Position numbers and translations under genes: made by a program | The notes under the pieces: generated by a model | Told to the model about the DNA's origin: nothing | Seen by the model: the letters and a program-made list of their open reading frames with translations, nothing else | The model's database searches: none | Source of the DNA: Dryobates pubescens | Lineage: Eukaryota > Chordata > Aves > Piciformes > Picidae | DNA length: 64,000 bases | NCBI RefSeq assembly: GCF_014839835.1 | Contig: NC_071646.1 | Coordinates: 4,650,001 to 4,714,000, forward strand | Reading direction: 5' to 3' | Shown here: positions 33,005-64,000 of the stretch, piece after piece | Numbering within the stretch: position 1 is the first letter of the stretch | Layout of the letters: the number at the start of each line of letters is the position of its first letter

Positions 33005-34343
33005 GGAATGAGTCACATTTTTATTAGGAAAATCAGAAATAAAATCTAAAAGCTACTGTCTAACAGTGACAGCAGAGTTCAGTGAAGGGCATGGAAGATA
33101 CAATACAGTCACTGAAAGAAAAATGATGAGAAATGTTCCAGAAAAGGGTTAACAAGGCCACTCCTTACTGAGAACCATAAAGCTGGTCACAGTAAACTCT
33201 GTACCTCAGCCTTCAGCCATGGAGCTTTCTTCCGGGCTTTGCCAGCGTGTAAAACATGGTTGTGACACTGAAACCTTTCATGATACCACCCAAAGTCCAG
33301 CTCCACCTAATTTTCAGTAGAGCAGACTGAGTGCTCTCCAAAACACAAGCCCTGCTGGCCAGAACACAGCTTCAGAAGCTGTAACAACTCAGTCCTACAG
33401 TACTGCTCCACCTCGTGCAGGGCACTGCAAGGACAGGGTAACAGCACTGACAGATAAGAGCACTGCACAGAAAACAAACCTTTAAATACCCAGTCATGGT
33501 AAAAATCAGTGTCAGCAAAAATGTAATATTGCATCCAGGTTAATTATCTAAACAGCAATTCTTCCTCTAACAAGAACAGGCAGCTCTCTGCCAGGTGCAG
33601 ACTACAAAGCCCATGCCACACAAGCTCAGCAAATACATCACAAAACCTGCCCTGGTCACAGAGAGCTGAGAAGGGAACTTTAGAGAGAGTGATTCATCAC
33701 CACAGTAACACATTTCAACTAGAAAATAGACTTCTTTCTCTCAAAAGAGAAACATGCCTGTTCCAGCAAGCACAGGTACCCTGCCCTCCCATCTCAGACA
33801 CAGCACAGCTCCTTTCACCCAAAACTGAAGTTATCATCAAAATCTGTTACATGTGAACTAAATGGCTGGTAAAGGCAGCCAAGAACTAAGTACTTCTCTC
33901 TTCATTGCACTGTTCCTCTGAACATGAGGTAAGCAGCAGAGTCAAGGAGTCCCTGAAGTACTTTTGGATAATTTACAACTTCTGAGAAAAAAAAACCCCT
34001 CTCCAAAACACATCTCTGAATTTTGTTCCTACCTGGTTCTGTCACATCAGTGTCTTGTGACAATCATCAGAAATGCCACCACGGGTGTGACTCAAGCAGA
34101 AGCATCAGGCTCACCAGTGTATTACTTTGTCCTTCCCCCAGTGCAGAGGAAGGGCAGACCCCTCACCCTGTCCCACTACCCAGCTGCAGCTGCCCCTACT
34201 CGGCTGGTGCTTGCCCAGCCAGGAACAGGCTGCCCACACCCACAGCTCAGGAGTGCAAACACAGCATCAGGCTTGGCAAATGAAGCCAGGGAATAAAATC
34301 CTCCTGTGCCCTGAGCAAGCATCCTACTGGCAGCAGCGACCAG
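33005..34343 (-). other. AP4B1: AP4B1 3' UTR with poly(A) signal at 33020-33025
   Basis: Minus-strand sequence after the AP4B1 stop codon (34344-34346). The strongest AATAAA on minus is at 33020-33025, predicting a 3' UTR of about 1.3 kb. Earlier cleavage cannot be excluded. No repeats recognised. Confidence 0.6.
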
Positions 34344-40088
<5,745 letters not shown>

Positions 40089-40234
40089 CGCCCGGCACCG
40101 GCCTGACACTGGGCCGGTTCCGGTTCCACGGCGCGCCCCCGCGACACCAGCTCCGTCCCGCCCCTTCCTGCGCCGTCGCGGCGCCGCGCGCGAAATTAGG
40201 CGGGAAGCGGCGGGGCCGCTCATGGCCGATCGCC

Positions 40235-41899
40235 ATGAACGGGATGGTGATCCCCGGTACGCCCATTGCCGTGGACTTCTGGAGCCTGCGGCGGGCGGGC
40301 GGCGCCCGGCTCTTCTTCCTGTCGCACCTGCACTCGGACCACACGGTCGGGCTGTCCAGCACCTGGAGCCGCCCGCTCTACTGCTCGCCTCTCACCGCCC
40401 GCCTTCTGCATCTCCGCCTCCAGGTACGTGCGGCTGGCCCGGCCCGGTTTCCTCCGACCTGGTCCGGCCCTCACCACCCCGCTCCGTCCCCGCAGGTGCC
40501 GACGTGCTGGATCCGGCCGCTGGAGGTGGGTCAGAGCCATGTGCTGGGCGAGAACGAGAAGGTAACGGTGACACTGCTCGACTCCAACCACTGTCCCGGC
40601 TCCGTCATGTTCCTCTTCGAGGGTAGCTTTGGCACCATCCTCCACACAGGTACGAGGCTGGCCCCTGCGGGTCCTACCACCGCGACTCCCGCCCTGCCCT
40701 GACGGCCCTGTCCTTGCAGGGGACTTCCGCTACAGCCGCTCCATGCAGGACGAGCCGGTGCTGCGGGGCCGCCACATCGACCGCCTGTACCTGGACAACA
40801 CGAACTGCCACCCGCAGCGAGCACTGCCGTCACGCCAGCATGCCACACGCCAGGCCATCCACCTCATCCGCACCCACCCGCAGCACCTGGTTGTCATCGG
40901 TGAGTGCTGCCTCATGCTGCTTTCACCATCCCCTGCCTTGGTGGGGCCCCTCAGTACCCTACCCTCGGCAGGGGCTCCTGCTCTGTCCCCGCTCCACTGC
41001 TCACAGCTCCCCTCGCAGGTTTGTACAGCCTGGGGAAGGAGACGCTGCTGGTGGACCTGGCCAAGGAGTTCAGCACCTGGGTGGTGGTGAGCCCCTGGCG
41101 CCTGGAGCAGATGCGGCTGCTGGAGCTGCCTGATGTGTTCACCACCGAGGAGGGGACTGGCTGGATCCGTGCTGTGGATGTCACCGATATCTGCTGGGAT
41201 ATGCTGGAGAGATGGAACATGCTGCAGCCTACTATTGCCATCCTCCCCACTGGCAGGCCTATGAAGGTCACCCACCCCAACATCCACCTCATTCCATACT
41301 CAGATCACTCATCCTTTTCGGAGCTGTGCGAGTTTGTGGAGTGGCTGAAGCCTTGCTCAGTCATTCCAATTGTGAAGGGTGACCTGTGCCAGGCTTACTT
41401 TCAGAAATACCTAAGTCCTGCCCCTCAGACTCTCCCTGAGCCCAAAATCCCAAAGCCTGAGCCCAAAATCCCAAAGCTTGTGCGAGAGTCTGCGCAGCAG
41501 CAAAGCAAGAGGAAGGGGTGGGAACCCTGCCTGAAAAGAGCTGTCCAGTGTTCTGTGCCCCGAGGAGTTGTTTTTGAGTCCCCGGAGAAATCCACTGAAA
41601 AATCTGAAGAGCTCCTGGGTGTTCAGGTTGTTCAGCAGAACTGTTATGAGTCAGCTTTCAGCTTGAATAAAGATGGCACTTGTCATATGGACAAGGGGAA
41701 AGGGAAGGAAGAAATGAGTAGAGAACAGTCAGGAATAGCAAAGCCAGCTGCTAGCCAGGCACCTTTGCCTCAGGAGCACTTTCCAACTGGACTTGCAGGG
41801 GAATATTTACTCGTACCTGTGAGTGCCTTAAAGCAGTTCTCAGCACAGAACTTTGACAAGCTTGTAGAAGACTTCTTGAGGAGAGGAGAAACATCCTGA
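40235..41899 (+). CDS. DCLRE1B: DCLRE1B (Apollo/SNM1B), 5'-3' DNA exonuclease of telomeres, complete
   Basis: Exons 40235-40423, 40496-40649, 40720-40899 and 41019-41899 total 1404 nt, an intact 467-residue protein (human 532). Apollo is a metallo-beta-lactamase/beta-CASP nuclease that trims the leading-strand telomere end with TRF2 and acts in crosslink repair. Metal ligands are visible: HLHSDH (31-36), His95 in NHCPGS, Asp116 in TGDFRY, and the beta-CASP motif [12 protein letters not shown] in exon 4. The start [20 protein letters not shown] matches human. The linker after the catalytic domain is shorter than in mammals and holds GVVFESPE, which human also has. The C-terminus keeps YLLVP (437-441), fitting the YxLxP motif that docks on the TRFH domain of TRF2. 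A perfect 21-bp tandem duplication at 41435-41476 adds PEPKIPK twice. The three introns are tiny (72, 70 and 119 bp). Confidence 0.97.
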
Positions 41900-42480
41900 A
41901 GAAGCTGTGCAAGCCTCGCAGTGCCAGTGCAGCTGGCAGCAGTGATTCTAGAGGTCTCACTACTGCATCCTGTTCTCTGTGCTTAAGTCTCCCACTGGGG
42001 AGAGGAGCTCAGCTATGGGACTTTCTTTACCTCTTATTAGAGGCCAAAGAAGAGACTGGAACCAATTTTTAGGTGCCAATTTATGTGTGTTTGTTTACAC
42101 TTTATTTTTGTATTTATATTGACATTTGTTGGGTCTCAACACTACACGCAGGCAGTGCGGTGCTGCTGGACCTGTGCCTTGTATCCACTTTTTGCAGTGC
42201 CTCTTGGGGCAAAAGGTGCTGCCTGGTCCTTCAAACTGGGCTCCAGGGGGTGTGAGCTGCCTGCAGCTCAAGTAATTAATGATGATGGATGGGATAAGGG
42301 AAGGAAGAAATGGAACTCTGAGAGCCCTAAAGCTTCCTCTGTGTCTGTAATATCTCACTGACAATGTGTGCTTCATTTTGAGATGCATTACAAATATTAT
42401 GTATTAAGGTATTTTTCACCAAGGGTATTTAAAGAAACCTAGAAAATTAAATGTTTCCAATTATTAATATAATTCCTATC
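41900..42480 (+). other. DCLRE1B: DCLRE1B 3' UTR, likely poly(A) signal ATTAAA at 42446-42451
   Basis: Plus-strand sequence after the Apollo stop codon. No AATAAA appears in the first 0.6 kb; the first plausible signal is ATTAAA at 42446-42451. The 3' end is therefore tentative. Confidence 0.5.
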
Positions 42481-45400
42481 TGCTGAGTTGCTAAAGTATC
42501 CAGACAGTACTGCTTTTGCATGCAACAACCTGCACCTGGTGGCATTGCACCACCTTGGTGTTCAGTGCCAACCCCTTTTCTGTTACTGGCTGTTAAAAAT
42601 AGGAATTGTCTGGGTTCTTGAGTTCTGAGCTTTCCAGAGTGGGTCACTGTATCCTCTGCAGTTTCTGCACTCAGGTTTGCAGATCTGAATTCTGCTCACC
42701 TGCAAAGTGCTGCTGCTAACCACCAAAGTACTAGTAGGTCACTGCCTACTCTTACCATGCCATGGCAAATGGGGTGGAAGGTAACAAAATACCTGCTTAG
42801 TGGTGTGCAGTGCTCAGCCTTAGCAGCATTGTTTGGAAGGAATACTGTGGCTGAGCAGCAGAATTGGTTCTGTTAGAGGTCAGGCGCTTCCTGCTGCAGA
42901 TCAACTGTAGAGTCCAGCTGGGAGGTGCCAGCAGTGGGAGTAACCAGCGGGTACTTGCCCTGGAGCCTGGAAACGCTAGGGGTGTCTGTGCCAAGCTGCC
43001 ATAGCAACGTGATGAACTGGCTCCCTGTGGGGTCAAGGTAGCAACTGGAGAGTGGAAATGGTAACTAAGCTTTCCTGGAGCAACAAACTAACTTGTTAGT
43101 TAGCTTTCTCCTGCCTCCTTTTCATTATTTTCACCATAAAATATTTCATGTGGTCTTGATCAGAATCAGAGTCTGAGTTACACTGCAAGGTCTAAGACCA
43201 GTCAGCTAGAGGGACTGAATTCCTTGAATCAAACTAGAAAAGGGAATGTTTGCTCTCTGAGTAAATCTGGAGCTTCTGAAAAGCAGACACCTGTAGCTGC
43301 AACAGCCACACCTGTTAAAAAGAAGCTGCCTTGCACAGCAATAATGATGACAGCTGTGGGTATGTTTGGAAAACTGGCAAAGAGAGTCCTCACTCCCAGC
43401 CCTGTACCTTCCCCAGAAGGGTTTATCAGTACAGCACCAGCAGTGCCTCTCACTAATCCTGCTTGCAGATCCTGCTACCTCTACGGTCCTATTCTTTGTT
43501 TTCTGTGTGGATTATTTGCTAATCAAAATTCAACTGCGTCAGGTCAGTGTAGTGGGGACACTGGCACCTCTTCATAGAATGGCTTAGGTTGGAAGGGTTC
43601 TCGGAGATCATCTACTCCAACCTCCCCACCATGGGCAGGGACACCACTTGACTAGACTCAGCTGCTCAAGGCCTCATCCAACCTGGCCTTGAACACCCCC
43701 AGGGAGGAGGCATCCACAGCCTCCCTGGGCAACCCATTCCAGAGTCTCACCACCCTTGTACTGAAGCATTTCTTCCTAAGATCCAGTATAAACCTACCCT
43801 CCCTCAGCTTCAAACTATTTCCCCTTGTCCTATTGCTAGACACCCTCATGAAAAGTCCTTTTCCAACTTTCCTGTAGGATCCCTTCAGGTACTAGAAGGC
43901 AGCTCTAAGGTACCCCTGGAGTCTTCTCTAGGCTGAACAACCCCAGCTGCCTCAGCCTGTCCTCATAGCAGAGGTGCTCCAGCCCTTGGATCATCTTTGT
44001 GGCTATCCTCCGGACTTGCTCCAACAGCTCTGTGTCCTTCTTACGATGGGGACACTAGAAATGGATGGAGTATTGGGGTGGAGTATTTGGCCCTGCTGGC
44101 CACCCTCCTCTTGATGCAGCCCAACACACAATTTGCCTCCTGGGCATGTGTGTGCTGCCAGCTCCTGCTGAGCTCATCAATCAATACACCTAAGTCTCTT
44201 TCTCCAGAGCTGCTCTCAACCAACCCACTCTGCACCCAGCCTGTATTTGTGCCTTGTAACATCTGAGGCCACCAGGGGAATAATTGTGCTCTGCTTTGTG
44301 TGTTTTGTCTGCTGCTGGCTGCCTTGGAGATGCAGGCTGTTACTTAAATAGTGTTTAAAGTTAAGTTACTTACTTGACAAGCAGGTGAGTGAGGCACAGC
44401 CTGAACTCCCAGATTCCAGGTCCTGCTCTCCATTGCTCAGGAGGAATGCTTGTTTTCTGAGTCACTGCTCCATTTAGGGGAGTCAATGACTTCAAAGATC
44501 TGATGCATTTCAACGCATTTCACTGCTGCTGTTTTGTGGCATCCAGCATTTCCTCTTTCTGTGGCTATCTACTTTTCCTATTAATCATTTGTTCAAATAA
44601 ATGAAGTAGAGAACCCCCTGGTGAACCTCTAGGCAAAATGGAGTTGTAAATGGTAATTTACAGAGGCAACTCCGACCTTTAGCTCACAACACAAAGTGAG
44701 AATTGCAGAGATTTCAGAAGCTGGGCATGTGCACCTCATTTCTGAACACTTAGTTATAACTGCAGAAGAAATGCTGAGTTCTGTTCCTAGAGCTGAGAAC
44801 TTAATTCTTGGCACTTCAAAAAGACATTTAGGTCATGTACTCCAGGGTCTGGACCTGCTGTTTCCAGCTCAGCTGCTGCACAGGGCTCTGCCAACACTGC
44901 TGCCGCAGGTGTGTTTTGCTCACAGCAGTCACAGTGAGAAGCTGCAGCCAAGTACTGGCTTGACTGGGGTATTTAAAGGCCACATGCTTGGAAACTTAGT
45001 TACCCTGGCAGGAAAAAATGCACTCAGACCAAAGTCTCACAAATCTACGCACACAGAGCATGCTTGAGCTGCTTATCTCGATTCCACAGTCGGGAACCAA
45101 GCCCCATGAGGGTGAAACAACTTGCCCAAGGCCTTGCAGAGGAGCTCAGAACAAGCCCAGCTCCTTTTGGCAACTTTTCAGCACTGTTTTAACAACTTCT
45201 GATCAAACGCTGGTGTGTCATGAGGGCAGGGCAGGCTGATGGCTGCCTGCTGAGCTCCTTCCCCACAACTGACTCTGGAAGTTCAGTCACCAGGAAACAG
45301 CTCAGTCTACTCTAGCTTCTCACAAACAGTGTAGAACACCATGATGGGATAATCTGCTGTGGAGGGGAAGAAAAGTGCTTTAGGCTGCTGCCAAGAAACA

Positions 45401-46200
45401 GATAATTAACTTGCCTCACTAGTTGGCTCCATGGCAGACAAAGCTATCACATCACCTGCAGGGAACACCCCTGAGAGTGCTGCTGTGACTGAAGTACCAG
45501 GGACAACTTCTCTGCTGCAGAGCCATTGTCCATTTCTACAGCATAGGTACTTCTTGCTGTCATTTTCTAGATAAAAAAAATTATGTAACAGGAAAATCTT
45601 CAGTGAGTTTACATCATTTTTTCTGTGTTGTAGCTTTGGGCTTATTCCAGATTATTCTCAAGTCTAAAATCTCTGGCTTTGTGGTCCTTTGTGGCACCCT
45701 CTGAAAATGTAGTAGAATGTGGAGAAAGGGTAGAGTCACCCTGACAACCATGCCAGGTGACATCTTCATGAGCTGCTGTCTGGCTGAGTATGCTGTGAGT
45801 ATTTGCCATCTGTGGGCACAGGCTGTCAGGGCTTCAGGGGCCTCTGAGCCAAGTGCTCACTCTAAACCTGAAAAGGTCACAAGTAATGCAGCCTCCAAGT
45901 CCTCCATGCAGTACAGAGGGATGAGCTGTTCAGCGGGGTGCCACTGGAAGAAGGACGTGGAAAATGTTATTTTTGGCATCTCAAGTACACACACAGCAGT
46001 TGCAGGACTTTACACGAAGGAGGAATACTGCCCTATCCACTTTGTGCCCCGATTCATGGTTGCAGTTTCTCATAGAAAAACACTGCACTTCAATTTCCAC
46101 AAAGCAGGAACCTCCTTACTGTGCCCCGAGCTCTCACTCCCCTCGGAGATCTGACGGTGGCTTTGAGTACGGTTTAGGAAGGCGCTTGTGTAACAGAAGC
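42481..46200. other. Intergenic region between DCLRE1B and HIPK1
   Basis: About 3.7 kb without a supported gene. It holds one CR1 fragment (43573-44255). The largest open frames are short and without family resemblance. The right end rises into the HIPK1 CpG island. Confidence 0.75.
43573..44255 (-). mobile_element. CR1 LINE fragment between DCLRE1B and HIPK1
   Basis: A minus-strand CR1 of about 0.68 kb, same subfamily as the copy at 15780. Translation gives [40 protein letters not shown] and, further 5' in the element, VESSSGERDLGVLIDEL and QEANCVLGCIKRRVASR. It is 5'-truncated. The 3' end begins with AGAATGGCTTAGG and lacks the long pentamer tail. Confidence 0.92.
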
Positions 46201-46900
46201 GGCTAAGATGGAGGCTCTGCCCGTGTGCGACCGGCTGTGAATTCTGGCCTGTGCGAGCTCTGCACCAACCCGAAGCGGAGGGCGCGATCCGCTGCCCCGT
46301 AGCTTCCAGGACAGCAGGCAGAACCCAGCCCCCGCGGCGCAGGACTGTCCTCAGCAGCGTTCGCGCTCCGGGAGCTTGTGTTGCTCCGGTGTGGGGCAGG
46401 TGCTGCGGGCCCCGGCACCAGCAGCCCAACAGAAGGGCAGGCCGCAGCCGCCCAACCTCCCCAGGCCCTGCCCCAGCGCTTCCGCTCTGGCGGGGCCGGC
46501 GCCCGCCCCTTCCGCCTGGAGCGCGTCACGGCGGCGGCGCGAGCGGTCACGTGCTGGGGCTCGGCGCTCGGCCCGCCTGGCCGGCTCGGGGCTCGGCTGG
46601 CTCAGTCTGGCGCGAGCGGCCGAAGGGCCCGGAGCGGCGCGGCGGGAGCGCGGCGGGGGCGCGCGGGCCCGGGCGGCGGCGGCGGGAGCGCGGGGTGGGG
46701 GGGGGGGCCCGGCCGGGGCCGTGAGGGCGCGGCGGAGCCTGGCGGCGGCGGAGCGGCCTCGGGGCTCCCCCCGGTGTGCGCGGGCCAAACGGGCCGGGCC
46801 GGCGGCCGCGGTGGGGCTATGATGCGCCCGCTGCGGGGCCCCGCACCCCCGTGTGTCCCCCAGGCAGGTCCGGCCCGCGGCTGAGAACCCCCCACCGGCG

Positions 46901-61942
<15,042 letters not shown>

Positions 61943-64000
61943 GTAATTGCCTCCCTTGATTGTGTTCACTAACTGAGTTTTGTTTTAACTTAGACTTGCA
62001 GAGGGCATGGAAGCATGTGCCATCTTGTGGCTGTGTTCTTGCTACATCTTAATGTCTCGTTGTTTTCCTCCCCAACATTGCTGAAGCACTGTCTGACTCT
62101 GACGTTTAGTGTGGCTCTGTAAAGAATCCAGATCCATTGACTGTTACTTTTCACTAGCCCAGTATTGCCAGGCTCTCCTCAGCTATGCTGCAGAAGGGCT
62201 ACAGCTGTTCTCCTTCCTCGCTTACTGTCCTACCTTTGCCTTTTCGATTGCTGAATACAAAGGGATCAGTCTTTAGCTTGACTCTGCTACAGGTACCTGG
62301 ATGGCCAGAATTTGAACTACTTGGCAAGTTAGCTCCATACTTTGTTTTCAACACATGTAAAGATGCTTTGCATGGAGGAAATGTTTCAGGTCATTAAGCA
62401 CAGGCTAAAAATCTCTAATGATAGCAAATTCTTTAATGCATTGCTTTAGCAGTTGATTTCTCTTAACCTCTGTTGAACGTTGACAATAATTTTCTGGCCT
62501 TTTGTTATTTATAGCAAATCACACGTAGCTTCCTTCATCCAGATAAAGATAAAACCATTCTTCACAGATACTTTCAGTTCATTTGTATTTCTTGGTTGAA
62601 ATTAAAGGTGAGCTCTAATACCCAAAATGCCAATAAATGGCTTCTAGGCTGTTTGGACCTATTTCTAAAAAGGATGGGGAAGGGAATAAGCACAGCTTCA
62701 AGAAGTGTATGTTTTCAAAATTGTCCTCTTCTCTATTCATTTGGCACCTGCACCAGAGCAACTTTGCAGGTGCCACAAAGAAGTCATTGTAAAACTCCAG
62801 AATCAGATCAGTGAAGCTTATGAAAACATTGCAGTGCACTCAAGTGCTGGTCTCCTCACGTGTCGTTCAAAGCACATTCCATTACGTGAACCATGTTGTT
62901 TCTTGTGGCTTTAGAGTGGTAGTTTGAGTGTCATTTTCTTCCGAGAGGGAGACCTCTGCTGAAGTGGAATTTGCTCAAGTCATACCTGTACCGAAATTAA
63001 ACCCCACCCCTTTGAATCCTTCTGACCCAAGGCGACTGCTCCCCATGTCGCAGGGTGGGAAGGCAGGAGAGTGAGGGTCTCCTGGGTCACAGCTCTGAGC
63101 TGAGCAGACCCAGAGATGGATCTCCTTTCCTCCCCTTGAATTCCGAATGCCGAAAGGCTTTAATCTAGGCTCTGAAAACAGCAAGGGATGGCTGTAGCAG
63201 AGCCTGGGACACAAGTGAGTTGTTAGTGGTGTTTTTTAAAGTGTCTCTGGGCTTTTGATTCAACAGGCAAATTCTATTCTCTGTGTGTGTGCAGTGGACT
63301 TGATGTTCAGCTCCCCTGTACAGCAGCGGAGATCAGAGCCAGCTGTCTCCAGACTATTAGCCTGGATTCTGAGTTTTCTCTGGAGGACTTGCTAGTTCTG
63401 TTTGGATTCTGGGAGCTTTTGGCGTGAACTTGCTCACCTTTAGTGTTTCCAACACTCTCCCTTGCTGCTTCCCCTGAGTTTGCGTTAGCCATTTGCTAAG
63501 CTTTGCATATTTTTGTCCTTCCTCTGTCAAAACAGTTCGTCGCTTGGAAGGCCCGATTTCTGCCTCTCATTGGGAATTTAAATCTTGCTGTATTAAACTC
63601 TCTGCTTTGTCTTGTGCAGGTGTTGGCTTTTGGAAAGAGGCATGGTGTGACTTTTAACATATTTCTCTTTTTTTTTTCCTCTTTTTTATTTTTTCCCCCC
63701 CTCCTCTTTCCCCCCCCCCCCAATATTATTCCGCTTATGTTGGCAGAGGTTTTAGCAGCTCTCTGCTTTTGAAGGCTTCTTGTTTGGAACCGGGGTTGTA
63801 ATGAGTGGATCTGTTACTTGCAGAAATACTTGACTTAAAACAACAAGGTGTTTGTGGGTTTGCAGTTTAAACAGCAAGAAAGAGAGCCATGTATTATGAA
63901 AATCATAGAAGTATTTTGGGGGTCGTTTGGTTGATTGGTTTTTTTCCCCCCTCCCAGAAAAAAAAGCCCCTGCATTGTGTGAATTTGGGCAGGGACATTT
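61943..64000 (+). other. HIPK1: HIPK1 intron 10 (partial)
   Basis: The next expected exon (family sequence beginning QAWPGGTQQILLPSTW) is not found before the window end, so this is intron. It holds an 11-bp perfect hairpin at 62742-62775 and a pyrimidine-rich stretch at 63663-63722 ending in a run of C. Nothing else seen. Confidence 0.75.

Noticed and set aside
45717-46154. A 145-codon plus-strand frame upstream of HIPK1
   Set aside because: No recognisable domain, no splice or promoter support, and ordinary non-coding composition.
63663-63722. Pyrimidine-rich tract followed by a C run resembling a strong splice acceptor
   Set aside because: No AG with an open, family-matching frame follows; the next HIPK1 exon sequence is absent, so it is treated as simple sequence in intron 10.

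Overview
The window is vertebrate nuclear DNA, and it looks avian. Six protein-coding genes with canonical GT-AG introns are recognisable. The only interspersed repeats I can name are CR1 LINE fragments. Several of these have a (TTCTA)n-type pentamer tail and a consensus that I associate with woodpeckers and their kin (Piciformes). That lineage call is an inference; 'bird' is firm. Short introns, CpG-island promoters and dense genes suggest a GC-rich microchromosome. Gene order and orientation match the human 1p13.2 block RSBN1-PTPN22-BCL2L15-AP4B1-DCLRE1B-HIPK1.

Layout. Positions 1-9528 (minus) hold the first two coding exons of RSBN1; its later exons lie left of the window. Its CpG-island promoter is at about 8.7-9.9 kb. 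PTPN22 (minus) is complete, with 21 coding exons between 28931 and 11163 that add up to an intact 780-codon frame. BCL2L15 (minus) is complete with four coding exons, 32286-29815. AP4B1 (minus) is complete with ten coding exons, 40088-34344. DCLRE1B/Apollo (plus) starts 146 bp away from AP4B1 across a shared CpG-island promoter and has four exons, 40235-41899. About 4-5 kb of intergenic DNA with one CR1 follows. HIPK1 (plus) has its CpG-island promoter and probable untranslated exon near 46.2-46.9 kb and nine coding exons from 47619 to 61942; the rest runs off the right edge.

The genes do not form one pathway. They are a conserved neighbourhood: a chromatin protein (RSBN1), a lymphocyte phosphatase (PTPN22), a BCL2-family protein (BCL2L15), a subunit of the AP-4 sorting complex (AP4B1), a telomere nuclease (DCLRE1B) and a nuclear kinase (HIPK1). 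All six reading frames are intact as far as they can be followed. I found no novel multi-gene system. The best leads are a diverged extra copy of AP4B1 exon 7 sitting in intron 8, a perfect 21-bp in-frame duplication in Apollo, a changed residue in the CSK-binding motif of PTPN22, and two tandem duplications plus a perfect 13-bp hairpin in HIPK1 intron 3.
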